DNA of 64,000 nt from a virus (IMGVR_UViG_3300044644_001981:23371-87370); one strand, 5' to 3'. Counted from the stretch's first letter, positions 32,286-40,237 are shown. The notes: generated by a model from the sequence alone, not told the origin. Translations and numbers: made by a program.

Positions 32286-32319
32286 AATTGGCGATCTCGC
32301 CTAAAATCAATTCTAATGT

Positions 32320-32357
32320 TATAATTAAATATCCCCACGATGTTTCCGCATCCGGGG
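32320..32357 (+). promoter_or_regulatory. TATAAT plus leader hairpin upstream of broken KilA-N gene
   Basis: TATAAT at 32320-32325 is followed by a hairpin, CCCC with GATG facing CATC with GGGG (32333-32357). The same order, -10 then hairpin then KilA-N, occurs at 33904-33946, so the leader is conserved and may be an attenuator or protein-binding site. Confidence 0.6.
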
Positions 32358-32394
32358 ACGTGAGTTCACCTAAACTAAAGACAAGAGGCAAACT

Positions 32395-32882
32395 ATGTCA
32401 AATCTTATCACAACCAAATACAATAACGTCGCTATCTCTACAAGAGATTCCGATGGGTGGGTCAACCTGACTCAGATGTGTCAAGCCGATGGAGTCAAGT
32501 TTAACGACTTCCTCCGACTAAAATCTACAAAAGCCTACGTCTCAAGCATGGTAGCTGATACGGGGATTCCCGCATCACAAATTATTGAAGTTGTCAAAGT
32601 GTCAAAGGGAAGTTTTCAGACGGAAGGCAATAAGGAAGTTGGGGACACCCTGAGATTGCACTTTTGTTAGCTCAGTGGATCAGTCCTGAGTTTCATCGGT
32701 GGTGCAATGCTCACATCTTTGTCCTGTTAAAAGACGGTAAAACTTCCCTGGACACCGACCCGTTTGCTCGGATGCTGGAAATCAGGGGAGAAAACTATGG
32801 CGATCTTGATAATCAGATTTTAATTGATAACCGCTTCGTTAATATCGAGGCTTACTCTAGCTGGTCTGTTGACGCGGAGTAG
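32395..32882 (+). pseudogene. Frameshifted KilA-N domain gene
   Basis: Two frames (32395-32670 and about 32643-32882) together encode a KilA-N protein like the intact one at 33966. The first carries SDGWVNLTQMCQADG, the second WGHPEIALLLAQWISPEF and DGKTSLDTDPFARMLEIRG. The break is near 32640, after AAGGAAGT, where one base appears to be missing before TGGGGACACC. KilA-N domains bind DNA and are common in large viruses and phages. A sequencing error or programmed frameshift cannot be excluded. Confidence 0.75.
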
Positions 32883-33055
32883 GGACAACAAAGCCAGACT
32901 CCGGTGCGATCGCCACAAGAAAAATCACCCTACCACTCTCGACTCGTTTGATGATTGACTAACGGCGATCGCAATCGCAAACCAATTTAAGGCATGACTT
33001 TGGTTGGTATTGTGGTAAAATCAATGGGTTAAATAAAATCTCGTTATGTCTTTCA

Positions 33056-33262
33056 ATGAAAAACAGTAACACCTACCTGATCGCGTTTATTGTAGCCATT
33101 TCGGTCTTGACCCCCTGGATTAATGCCATAAATCTCGCCCATCACTTCTCTTTTCAAGGGAAGAAGGTTCAGGTTCTTGAATTGGTGGCAAATGGCGAAA
33201 CTGGCGAAACCCCTAAAACAGAAACGAGTCCGAAGCGTGGCAATGGGAGACGTGAAGCATAA
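33056..33262 (+). CDS. Small single-pass membrane protein
   Basis: A 68-residue protein with a membrane helix at about residues 7-27 and a polar tail (ETGETPKTETSPKRGNG). No clear ribosome site. It is separated by nothing from the next start (33263). The 170 bases upstream contain two GCGATCGC-type sites and no gene. Function unknown. Confidence 0.5.
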   Translation: MKNSNTYLIAFIVAISVLTPWINAINLAHHFSFQGKKVQVLELVANGETGETPKTETSPKRGNGRREA

Positions 33263-33472
33263 ATGGAAAAGTTAAAAGCCTTTCTCAAAGCCCGAATCAT
33301 GGGGAAAAGGCTGTTAACCATAAACCCTAGATCGGTGCAGTCCGAGTTACAGCTTACCCCGTTAGAATTTTGGGAGTCTATGGATCAATTAAAAGCCGAT
33401 CAACAGATTAATTTCTACCAAACTAAAGGTAGTAGCGTAACCATCTATCCCGCAGCTATTCTCCTCGAATGA
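33263..33472 (+). CDS. Hypothetical 69-aa protein, winged-helix-like
   Basis: A 69-residue protein. The order of helices followed by a strand pair (QSELQLTPLEFWESMDQLKADQQINFYQTKG in parts) suggests a small winged helix. It overlaps the zinc-ribbon gene downstream by four bases. A regulatory role is inference. Confidence 0.6.
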   Translation: MEKLKAFLKARIMGKRLLTINPRSVQSELQLTPLEFWESMDQLKADQQINFYQTKGSSVTIYPAAILLE

Positions 33473-33735
33473 ATAACTGCCTAAAATGCCAGATCCCTCT
33501 CAAAAAGAATGGGATGGCTTCTGGGAATAGACAAAAATGGAGATGCCGAGACTGTGGGTTTAGTTTTACCGAGAATCCACAGCTAGGGGGAAGACCTCGG
33601 ATATTTGAAGATCACATCTTGACCACTGCCGAACAAACAGCCCGACACCGGAAAAAGAAAAAGCTCAAGTTAACGGGATTATTGGTGGAGACATTAAAAG
33701 ACAAGGGAACTATGTCAATAATGCAGATAAAGTAA
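33469..33735 (+). CDS. InsA-like zinc-ribbon protein, copy 3
   Basis: An 88-residue protein. CLKC and CRDC pairs with WRCRDCGFSFTENPQLGGRP give the closest match in the window to the IS1 InsA ribbon. The C-terminal half is basic and helical. No IS1 transposase follows, but an IS200/IS605-like end hairpin lies 3 bases beyond the stop. It is translationally coupled to the 69-residue gene. Confidence 0.65.
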   Translation: MNNCLKCQIPLKKNGMASGNRQKWRCRDCGFSFTENPQLGGRPRIFEDHILTTAEQTARHRKKKKLKLTGLLVETLKDKGTMSIMQIK

Positions 33736-33737
33736 TT

Positions 33738-33775
33738 TGACATCCGCCCCGCCGTAAAACGGGCGGGGATTGATA
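33738..33775 (+). other. GC-rich hairpin resembling an IS200/IS605-type element end
   Basis: TTTGACATCC is followed by CCCCGCC, a short loop and GGCGGGG, then ATTGATAA. In cyanobacteria similar TTGACAT plus GC hairpin plus ATT sequences mark right ends of IS200/IS605-family elements. No transposase lies nearby, so it would be a remnant. A simple terminator is possible, although no U-run follows. Confidence 0.35.
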
Positions 33776-33903
33776 AGTTTAAATAGTGAATTAATGCAAA
33801 CTACCCCATTAACAAAGTTTAGAAATGAGCTCCCCAAGTTTAAAAGGCAAGCTCAATAGGGGTTTAATCCTAGGCTTTTTAATATTCAGATTATTTTAAA
33901 TGT

Positions 33904-33946
33904 TATAATTAATTAGTCCCCAAGATGTTCTCTCATCTGGGGACTA
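33904..33946 (+). promoter_or_regulatory. TATAAT plus leader hairpin upstream of intact KilA-N gene
   Basis: TATAAT at 33904-33909, then a strong hairpin: TAGTCCCC (33914-33921) with GGGGACTA (33939-33946), extended inside by AGATG with CATCT. It is related to the leader at 32320-32357. The ribosome site TAAGGA follows at 33955. Confidence 0.65.
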
Positions 33947-33965
33947 TTCAAATTTAAGGAATTAT

Positions 33966-34469
33966 ATGAATTATAACATCATTCCGTTCGACTACAACGG
34001 GGTCAAGATTCAAGTTCGGGAATCTGACGGATGGATAAACCTGACCGAGATGTGCAAAGCCTATGATGTGAGGCTCGACAACTGGATGCGGTTGAAAAGC
34101 TCAAAAGCTGAACTAGAAAGCCTCGTAAACTCCCCCAATCTTAACTACCTCAGATGTGAGGGAGTTAGCTCAAACCCTTACGGTGCAATCCTTGAAACAA
34201 AAGAAGGGAAGAAAGGTGGAACATGGGGTCATCCGTTACTCGCAGTCAAAGTTGCCCGATGGATTAATTCTGATTTTGCCAACTGGCTCGATGCTCATAG
34301 TCTCGTTCTACTAAGAGACGGTAAAACTTCCTTAGACACCGACCCGTTTGCTCGGATGCTGGAAATCAGGGGAGAAAACTATGGCGATCTTGATAATCAG
34401 ATTTTAATTGATGACCGCTTCTATGATGTGGACACTTATTCTACTTGGACTCTTGACTCAGGGGAGTAG
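33966..34469 (+). CDS. KilA-N domain protein
   Basis: A 167-residue protein. Residues 5-110 form the KilA-N fold (ESDGWINLTEMCKAYD, WMRLKSSKAELESL, GGTWGHPLLAVKVARWINSDF), a DNA-binding module of phage and viral antirepressors and regulators. The C-terminal 60 residues (DGKTSLDTDPFARMLEIRGE) are almost identical, in DNA as well, to those of the broken copy at 32395, suggesting recent duplication or gene conversion. A private leader hairpin and terminator surround it. Confidence 0.85.
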   Translation: MNYNIIPFDYNGVKIQVRESDGWINLTEMCKAYDVRLDNWMRLKSSKAELESLVNSPNLNYLRCEGVSSNPYGAILETKEGKKGGTWGHPLLAVKVARWINSDFANWLDAHSLVLLRDGKTSLDTDPFARMLEIRGENYGDLDNQILIDDRFYDVDTYSTWTLDSGE

Positions 34470-34478
34470 ATAGCGATC

Positions 34479-34508
34479 GCACCCTCTGGCATTCAATCCA
34501 GAGGGTGC
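34479..34508 (+). terminator. Hairpin terminator after KilA-N gene
   Basis: An 11-bp perfect stem, GCACCCTCTGG with CCAGAGGGTGC, loop of 8 bases. The U-run is short. Confidence 0.75.
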
Positions 34509-34590
34509 TATTAACCATTAAGACTCCCGTTGGCTTTAAGTAGGCGATCAGCAACCCATCTATATATTCAGTTAATCAAATACTCAACAC

Positions 34591-34617
34591 CCCTTTATCC
34601 GCAAGATGATAAAAGGG
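34591..34617 (-). terminator. Terminator after ParB-methyltransferase gene
   Basis: CCCTTTATC and GATAAAAGGG pair with one mismatch, 10 bases beyond the methyltransferase stop. Confidence 0.6.
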
Positions 34618-34626
34618 TTTATCTTG

Positions 34627-35940
34627 TCAATCAAGCCGACCGATAAGTTTTGGTTCTATACCAGAGAATGCTTTGAACCGATCTAAAATTACAGTGCAGT
34701 ATTGTGGCGATAACTCAAATCCGTAAACTGTGCGATCGCCCTCCATTTTTTGCGCAGCCATTAATGTGGAACCACTCCCTAAAAAGCCATCGTAAATTAG
34801 ATCCGTGGGTGCACTGCTATTGCCGAGAGCGTACTCAATTAAATCCAAGGGTTTCATCGTTGGGTGTTCACGGGATGCGGTGGGACGGTTAAAGTTCCAA
34901 ACGGTAGTTTGGGAGCGATCAGCGTACCAATTGTGTGCGGCTCCAGGCTTCCATCCGTAGAGGATGGGTTCATGCTTCCAGTGGTAGTCTTGTCGCCCAA
35001 GGACGAGGGATTGTTTAACCCAAACTATTGATTGTTTATATAGCCAGCCCCCTTCTCTCATCCCACGCCTAAAGTTCTCCCCTTCCGTATCGGCATGGCA
35101 AACGTAAATCGCGGCTCCAGGTTTTGCTGCGTTACAGCATGAGGAGTAATATTTTAACAGGAACGTATAAAAATCAGACGAGGACGCGAACGAGTCGTTT
35201 TCAATGGTGAGCTTATCCTTAGTTCCCCCTTCATAAGCCACGTTATATGGTGGATCTGTGAAAATCATCCCTATCTGCCCGAAGCGATCGCCCAACAAAG
35301 CCCGAAGATTGCCCTCAACAGTAGAATCCCCGCAACCCAATCGGTGGCGGCCTAAGCTCCACACCTCGCCTGGTTTAACACGGGGTTCAACTTCCTCAAC
35401 GTTGTCTAAAAGTTTCTCAACGGCTTCTTGATCTTCCTCTTTCTTTTCGTGGGGAGTTGATTCTCCTCCACCGCCACCTTCGGTTTCCTGTGATTCAGCT
35501 AACTCGCTAGTTCTACCTTCTAACTCCTTGAAAAGATCCTCTAACTTCCCAGGGAAACAAAAACTTTCGAGATCAACCTCTTGGGATATTTCTCTCAAGA
35601 TGTCTATGTCATAGGTAGAGGCATCGGAAGCGTAGTTATCAACAAAGGTGTATCGCTCCCACTGCTCCTCTGTTAGCCCCTTCCTTTGAACTGCAACAAT
35701 TTGATCTCCGGTTGCTTCAACAATCAGGACATCCTCCATCCCTAATTCCCTGGCTTCGGTTATTGTCCCGTTACCAGCGCGAATGATTCTATTTTCGTCA
35801 ATAACAATACTGCGACAAGCACCAAATTCCTTGAGACTTTTGTTAATAACAGAAGCCGATTCAGGGGTTCGCTTCCGAGGATTCCGAGGTGTCAATTTTA
35901 GGTCGGCAATATCAACTTGTTCGATTTTGGGTTTCGTCAT
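34627..35940 (-). CDS. ParB-like/DNA methyltransferase fusion protein
   Basis: A 437-residue protein. Residues 5-110 are a ParB/sulfiredoxin-like domain (LTPRNPRKR, ENRIIRAGNGTITEAREL). A Gly- and Glu-rich linker follows, then a beta-class N6-adenine or N4-cytosine methyltransferase with catalytic DPPYNV at 229-234 and a C-terminal FLGSGST cofactor loop. This fusion is common in phages and prophages. It is the third methyltransferase in the window and has no restriction partner. It is divergent from the gene at 35957, separated by only 16 bases. Confidence 0.9.
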   Translation of the reverse strand: MTKPKIEQVDIADLKLTPRNPRKRTPESASVINKSLKEFGACRSIVIDENRIIRAGNGTITEARELGMEDVLIVEATGDQIVAVQRKGLTEEQWERYTFVDNYASDASTYDIDILREISQEVDLESFCFPGKLEDLFKELEGRTSELAESQETEGGGGGESTPHEKKEEDQEAVEKLLDNVEEVEPRVKPGEVWSLGRHRLGCGDSTVEGNLRALLGDRFGQIGMIFTDPPYNVAYEGGTKDKLTIENDSFASSSDFYTFLLKYYSSCCNAAKPGAAIYVCHADTEGENFRRGMREGGWLYKQSIVWVKQSLVLGRQDYHWKHEPILYGWKPGAAHNWYADRSQTTVWNFNRPTASREHPTMKPLDLIEYALGNSSAPTDLIYDGFLGSGSTLMAAQKMEGDRTVYGFELSPQYCTVILDRFKAFSGIEPKLIGRLD

Positions 35941-35956
35941 AAATCAATAATATCTT

Positions 35957-36703
35957 ATGGTTGATTATGGTGTTCTGTCTATGTTAGCATCTAATTGTCC
36001 ATTTCGGCACGACTCGGAAGGAGTTCGGAATACTTTGAACAAACCTGATAATACAAGACTAGACCTTTTGATCAAAGCAGTCGAAATTTTAGTCGAGAAT
36101 CCATACTTGTCCAACGTAAAAGTTGCCAAGTTAGTGGGGTGTGACGAAGGCTCTATTCGGCGATGGAAGAAGTTGGATATATGGAAAGAAGAAGAGCAAA
36201 AAATATTAAAAATAAGAATGGAGGTAGCAGGAAATATATTATCAAATATCGCAAAAGGTAATCAGAGTGAGCAAAGAAACCAAAGTCATCAGGATACTCA
36301 AAGTCATCAAAATACTCAAAGATATCAGAATACTCAAGGTGTTCGGGAGCAAAACGAGGATGTTAAAGATTTTGATCGGACTGACGTATTTGAAACAAAG
36401 AGACGGATTCAGTATCAAGCCAACCTAGAGAAACAGCAAGACGACTTAAAGTTATTCCTAGAGGCAATCAAGGCAACGGGTGTCCAATCGCTAAAGTTAG
36501 CAAATAAAACTTATACCGAGTTAGGGAAAATGGATAACCCTGTCAAGGCTTGCCAGCAGGGGACAAAGGCAGGGGTTCATTTTCACGTCCGTACGGGGAT
36601 GGATGCAGTAAAGGAAGTAGACCGACTCATTGAACGAATCTATCAAATAGATCGGGTTCTTGAATATATGGAACAACAAATTGGGACAGATGATTATGAT
36701 TAA
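35957..36703 (+). CDS. HTH protein, possible small terminase subunit
   Basis: A 248-residue protein. Residues 35-75 hold a helix-turn-helix (AVEILVENPYLSNVKVAKLVGCDEGSIRRWKK) of the type found in phage small terminases and transposase-like regulators. Residues 105-130 are a degenerate SHQNTQ repeat, and the rest is helical and basic. Small terminases recognise the packaging site and often carry this N-terminal HTH. No large terminase is adjacent, so the call is tentative. An ATG at 35981 is an alternative start. Confidence 0.55.
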   Translation: MVDYGVLSMLASNCPFRHDSEGVRNTLNKPDNTRLDLLIKAVEILVENPYLSNVKVAKLVGCDEGSIRRWKKLDIWKEEEQKILKIRMEVAGNILSNIAKGNQSEQRNQSHQDTQSHQNTQRYQNTQGVREQNEDVKDFDRTDVFETKRRIQYQANLEKQQDDLKLFLEAIKATGVQSLKLANKTYTELGKMDNPVKACQQGTKAGVHFHVRTGMDAVKEVDRLIERIYQIDRVLEYMEQQIGTDDYD

Positions 36704-36756
36704 CTTATATGGGACTACGTGTAACAGGCGAATCTACGGGAATGACAATACAAGAA

Positions 36757-36784
36757 AACACCCAATTAATACAGGGTGTTTTTG
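36757..36784. terminator. Hairpin terminator between facing genes
   Basis: AAAACACCC and GGGTGTTTT around a 10-base loop, with U-runs on both strands. Confidence 0.88.
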
Positions 36785-36800
36785 ATTGATAAGATAACTC

Positions 36801-37196
36801 TTAACTATCGGCGTTAAAACCATCTACAATCCCCATCAAATCAGGAATTAAAGATTGAATCTTTAAATATTTTTCCGATAAAGCCCCCTCCATTGCCTCC
36901 AGCCGTGCCTCTATGTCAGGGTCAATTGTCGGGGTTTGTCGTGCCTCTAGTTTGGCAATTCTGTCCAGCAGTTCAGCGTAGCTTGATTTGGGCTTTTCAA
37001 CCTTCCTCTCTAGTTTTACCTCGCCATCGGTTAAGGTTTCAATCCCACTAATCAGGATATCTCTGATCGTTTTTGATTGGTCATAGTTAACGCTCCCCCT
37101 GTTGTTAGGGGCTGTGGGGTAATGTTCCCGTCCGTAGGCTTCTATTGCAGTCAGAAGGTCGTCGGGACATCGGAAGTTAATCAGTCTGTTAGCCAT
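36801..37196 (-). CDS. Ribbon-helix-helix regulator, copy B
   Basis: A 131-residue protein whose N-terminus ([19 protein letters not shown]) matches the RHH regulator at 17013. A long C-terminal coiled coil follows ([31 protein letters not shown]), probably for oligomerisation. Directly upstream lies a run of about ten 12-bp repeats, a natural operator array for a protein that binds DNA cooperatively. It may repress itself and the divergent early operon. Confidence 0.75.
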   Translation of the reverse strand: MANRLINFRCPDDLLTAIEAYGREHYPTAPNNRGSVNYDQSKTIRDILISGIETLTDGEVKLERKVEKPKSSYAELLDRIAKLEARQTPTIDPDIEARLEAMEGALSEKYLKIQSLIPDLMGIVDGFNADS

Positions 37197-37243
37197 AGGT
37201 TCTCTGTTTTACTTTGTGGGTTAAGTATAACACAACAATTGGG

Positions 37244-37366
37244 AATATAGGACAAATAACAGGACAAATAACAGGACACATAACAGGACACATAACAGGA
37301 CATATAACAGGACATATAACAGGACATATAACAGGACATATAACAGGACACATAACAGGACATATA
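37244..37366. repeat. Ten tandem 12-bp repeats, probable operator array
   Basis: Nine clean copies of ATAACAGGACAY-type units from 37256 to 37363 plus a degraded first copy. Variation is confined mostly to the last two bases of each unit. The array lies between the RHH regulator and the divergent promoter at 37421. The 12-bp period is close to one helical turn, placing all units on nearly the same face. Confidence 0.85.
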
Positions 37367-37420
37367 AGTAAAACATTATGTTTTATGTCTTACCTATAGA
37401 AAAGTCTGATGTAAAACACC

Positions 37421-37449
37421 TTGACAAAGTAAAACAAATCGGTTATAGT
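37421..37449 (+). promoter_or_regulatory. Phage promoter (TTGACA-17-TATAGT)
   Basis: TTGACA at 37421, a 17-bp spacer containing GTAAAAC, and TATAGT at 37444. It starts the early unit at 37508. GTAAAAC also occurs just upstream at 37411 and 37368. Confidence 0.85.
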
Positions 37450-37507
37450 GTTATACATAGGGTAAAAAAAACCCTTAAACCACTACGGAACACGGAACCT
37501 TGAAATT

Positions 37508-37774
37508 ATGAATAACCAAACAGAACGCTTCTTAACGTTTGCATCAGAAAAAATGGTGACAGTAGAAGGCTTCTACTACTGTTTCAACGATACCGGAATC
37601 GAGTTTATGCCCTCTGATAGTGAGTTATGGTTAACACTCACCTTTGAAGGGCAACTGGAAACCACCTATATCCAATACGAGGGGACTAAATCAATAGTCG
37701 AAGTCACTGAAAGATTCCCAGAAGATGTAAAGGTTACTGAAATCATCAAATGGTTAAAATCGAAAATTAAATAA
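37508..37774 (+). CDS. Hypothetical 88-aa protein
   Basis: An 88-residue acidic protein that looks like a small beta sheet ending in a helix (EIIKWLKSKIK). No family recognised. First gene after the regulated promoter at 37421. Confidence 0.65.
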   Translation: MNNQTERFLTFASEKMVTVEGFYYCFNDTGIEFMPSDSELWLTLTFEGQLETTYIQYEGTKSIVEVTERFPEDVKVTEIIKWLKSKIK

Positions 37775-37783
37775 ATCCTAAAA

Positions 37784-37799
37784 CCCCTCCCTAGAGGGG
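37784..37799 (+). repeat. Intergenic mini-hairpin, reversed form
   Basis: CCCCTC, loop CCTA, GAGGGG, followed by AGTTTCACCC. Read on the other strand it resembles the family at 15057. Confidence 0.5.
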
Positions 37800-37871
37800 A
37801 GTTTCACCCACCTATAACTCAACTGTCTTACTTTTAAGTAAAACCTATAAGTAAGACTAATCTAAAACTAC

Positions 37872-37900
37872 TTGACATCTGTAAAGCATAGCTGTAAGAT
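37872..37900 (+). promoter_or_regulatory. Phage promoter (TTGACA-17-TAAGAT)
   Basis: TTGACA at 37872, a 17-bp spacer and TAAGAT at 37895. The flanks carry AAGTAAAAC and AAGTAAGAC motifs, and ACTACTTGACATCTGTAA is shared with the promoter at 38696. Confidence 0.75.
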
Positions 37901-37988
37901 GTAAGACATCAGAGTAAAACAACCAATACAGTTTAACCCTGATAACGCAACACAACACAACACAGTCACTACATATAAGGACAACACA

Positions 37989-38612
37989 ATGCTGTTTACT
38001 CAACACATCAACGCTTTGACCGCTTCAGTCGATGGTATCCAATCTCAAATCGAATCTTTAGAATCACAACTCAGAACCTTACGCAGTCACAAAGCAGGAT
38101 TTGAGTCTGAGTTGCAACAAATCCTAACCTTAGAAGGTGCTGCTGAAAGTGCTTTGAATCAATCCCAGATGTTTGTAAATGCAGCCGAATCGTTGGGACG
38201 GACTGACTTGATTGAAACCTTCTGGGAGTCAATGGATGCTATGCAATCACCCGTTACCTATCAACTCCCAGAATCACCCGAACCCGACACCGACACACCG
38301 AAACCAGAACCCATTAACCCGATAGAACCCGATACCGATGATACAGACACCATCACGGTTGACCCTATCCTAGAATCACCCGAACCCGACACTACACCGG
38401 AATCAGAACCCGACACTACACCGGAATCAGAACCCCGTAACCTTGCTGTTGAGTGTGCAGTGTTTAACCCTTCTACTGCCGATTTTGACAACCTCAAAGC
38501 ATGGGTACGGAGTCACCAGGGGGATGATAAAACCCGACTACAAGGAACCCTAACCCGGCGCACAACATGGGAATACGCCGCCAAATTGATTCTTGAAAAT
38601 CTAATCAGATAG
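37989..38612 (+). CDS. Coiled-coil protein with Pro/Glu/Asp/Thr-rich linker
   Basis: A 207-residue protein. Residues 5-50 form a coiled coil (VDGIQSQIESLESQLRTLRSHK). Residues 90-150 are a disordered linker of repeated EPDT and ESEPDTTP units. The C-terminal 50 residues are a small helical domain (DFDNLKAWVRSHQGDDKTRLQG). The layout suits a tether or scaffold, but no family is recognised. The linker DNA is repetitive and probably variable. Confidence 0.65.
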   Translation: MLFTQHINALTASVDGIQSQIESLESQLRTLRSHKAGFESELQQILTLEGAAESALNQSQMFVNAAESLGRTDLIETFWESMDAMQSPVTYQLPESPEPDTDTPKPEPINPIEPDTDDTDTITVDPILESPEPDTTPESEPDTTPESEPRNLAVECAVFNPSTADFDNLKAWVRSHQGDDKTRLQGTLTRRTTWEYAAKLILENLIR

Positions 38613-38695
38613 GGACTTCTAACCTATCTGTAAGACTTATAAGTAAAACATATAGTAAAGTGTTTTGCTTATAAGTAAGATTGATGTAAAACTAC

Positions 38696-38724
38696 TTGAC
38701 ATCTGTAAGACTTTTAGTTATACT
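38696..38724 (+). promoter_or_regulatory. Phage promoter (TTGACA-17-TATACT)
   Basis: TTGACA at 38696, a 17-bp spacer and TATACT at 38719. Flanked by GTAAAAC upstream and its inverse GTTTTAC downstream of the -10. Confidence 0.8.
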
Positions 38725-38839
38725 GTTTTACATAGGGGTCAAGAAAACACCTCTTAAAACAACAGAGTCAGAAGGGCTACTTTCTCAGGGACGCCCAACC
38801 GACTCCAATCAACCCAATAAAGGATCTAATCTAAATATC

Positions 38840-39250
38840 ATGGTAGCTCAAATCACGACCGCAATCACCACCGAGATTGTCGCCTCTTACACATCAGACT
38901 TCGACGGAATCACGATTGACACAATCCAAATGACTTACCCAGACGGGTCAACGGAAATCCGATACGGTTGGACTGAATTAATGGAAAACGGTGGCACAGT
39001 CCACTTTATCCGTACCGAGAAGGGGAGCGTCCTTAACGGGAATTGGGCAACGGTTCGCTCCAACAAATGGATGACAGCTTACAAAACTTTAAAACCCAAA
39101 ACAACCCAAGCCCGACCCGTCCCTGTGATTCGCTCCTATGCAGGAAAAGCCTTCAGTTCAGGACGGATTAAAAGCAATCCAGACCTCGATATTACAGAAG
39201 CACAATATCAAGAAATTATGAGTGATTATCGGGTATCACTCGGTTTGTAA
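38840..39250 (+). CDS. Hypothetical 136-aa protein
   Basis: A 136-residue protein. The frame is open upstream to 38696, but that would overlap the promoter, so the ATG after AAAGGA at 38840 is chosen. A beta-rich part (GITIDTIQMTYPDGSTEIRYGW) is followed by a WMTAYKTL helix; a similar order appears in the gene at 14425. Function unknown. Confidence 0.65.
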   Translation: MVAQITTAITTEIVASYTSDFDGITIDTIQMTYPDGSTEIRYGWTELMENGGTVHFIRTEKGSVLNGNWATVRSNKWMTAYKTLKPKTTQARPVPVIRSYAGKAFSSGRIKSNPDLDITEAQYQEIMSDYRVSLGL

Positions 39251-39262
39251 TTAATAAATTCC

Positions 39263-39281
39263 GGGGGTGAAATAATCCCCC
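39263..39281 (+). repeat. Intergenic mini-hairpin
   Basis: GGGGG, loop TGAAATAAT, CCCCC. Member of the 15057 family. Confidence 0.65.
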
Positions 39282-39317
39282 TCTCCTAACACTTCAAACC
39301 ACTTCTAAGGTAAAACA

Positions 39318-39818
39318 ATGCAACTTCAAACCCCTACAACTGCCACTAACACAGCGATTCTACCCAACACTCCAAAGGATTTAAGAGTCGCTCTAGCATC
39401 CGGTCAAACGTTAGGAATTAACCGCCCGTTTCTTGAGATTCAAAAAGACTTATATCGCAAAGTTCCTGATAGCTATTATCAGTTTAAAAGTAAAGGGAAC
39501 ACTCAGATTATTTACTTACCTTGGGAGCTTCTCTCATGTTGCATGGATTACATTACCCCCGGATGGGAGAAGTCCATCAGTCTTAATCAAATCGGTGAAC
39601 GGGTGACTGTTGAGTGTACCATCACGATTCATAGTTCCGACGGGTCATTCAAACGGACTGCCACAGGGAGCGACACTCTACTCGACGAGGGATATGGGGG
39701 GCCTGTAGTTGATGCAGAAAGTCAGGCATTCAGACGAGCCTTAGCTAATTTTGGATTTTGCTCTTATTTGTGGGATCGAGAAATTAGCAATGCCTTGATT
39801 AAAAGAATCAGAGGCTAG
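39318..39818 (+). CDS. Rad52/22-family single-strand annealing protein
   Basis: A 166-residue protein. From about residue 15 it has the Rad52-type order: a helix with FLEIQKDLYRKV, strands around WEKSISLNQIGERVTVECTI, and the signature DAESQAFRRALANFGFCSYLW near the end. Such proteins anneal complementary strands during phage recombination and replication. It is short but covers the full core. An exonuclease partner is not visible next to it. Homology by eye. Confidence 0.7.
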   Translation: MQLQTPTTATNTAILPNTPKDLRVALASGQTLGINRPFLEIQKDLYRKVPDSYYQFKSKGNTQIIYLPWELLSCCMDYITPGWEKSISLNQIGERVTVECTITIHSSDGSFKRTATGSDTLLDEGYGGPVVDAESQAFRRALANFGFCSYLWDREISNALIKRIRG

Positions 39819-39831
39819 GAATTAACCAATT

Positions 39832-39853
39832 GAGAGGGATTAAAACCCCTCTC
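39832..39853 (+). repeat. Intergenic mini-hairpin
   Basis: GAGAGGG, loop ATTAAAAC, CCCTCTC. The same loop class as the one at 41672. A 13-codon frame at 39891 follows and is not counted as a gene. Confidence 0.6.
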
Positions 39854-40006
39854 ACCGCCTCAAAACAACACTATAAAGGACTTAAAACAATGACCGCTTA
39901 TGATATGTTGTTTGATTGGGAACGCGATTAATACCCCTAGAACAACCGAGACCTGAGCAAGTCTTTAAAAGGCTCAACAAACCATTATTTATTTAAGGTA
40001 AAAAAA

Positions 40007-40237
40007 ATGAACAGAAACTACATCGCCAGCGTCGAACCCTTAATCTTTGACACCTACGAAGAATTTAAAACCTGGATAGGGGAAGAGAGCAAAAGCCCTA
40101 GTTTTATTGCCCCAGCTATGATCGGATTTCCTTCTAAAAAGGAGAGCGATAAATTTATCTTAAATTACAAACCAGAATTAACTTATGACTGTGGATCAGT
40201 CAAATACAACAAAATCTGGGGGAATCAATTCCTCTAG
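40007..40237 (+). CDS. Hypothetical 76-aa protein
   Basis: A 76-residue protein with no motif (FDTYEEFKTWIGEESK). AAGGTAAAAAA precedes the ATG. Part of the early block after the annealing protein. Function unknown. Confidence 0.6.
   Translation: MNRNYIASVEPLIFDTYEEFKTWIGEESKSPSFIAPAMIGFPSKKESDKFILNYKPELTYDCGSVKYNKIWGNQFL

Noticed and set aside
37244-37366. Second CRISPR array
   Set aside because: The 12-bp units are directly adjacent with no spacers; a tandem operator-like array explains them.
39891-39932. 13-codon frame after AAAGGAC
   Set aside because: Too short to support without expression data, although the ribosome site is good.
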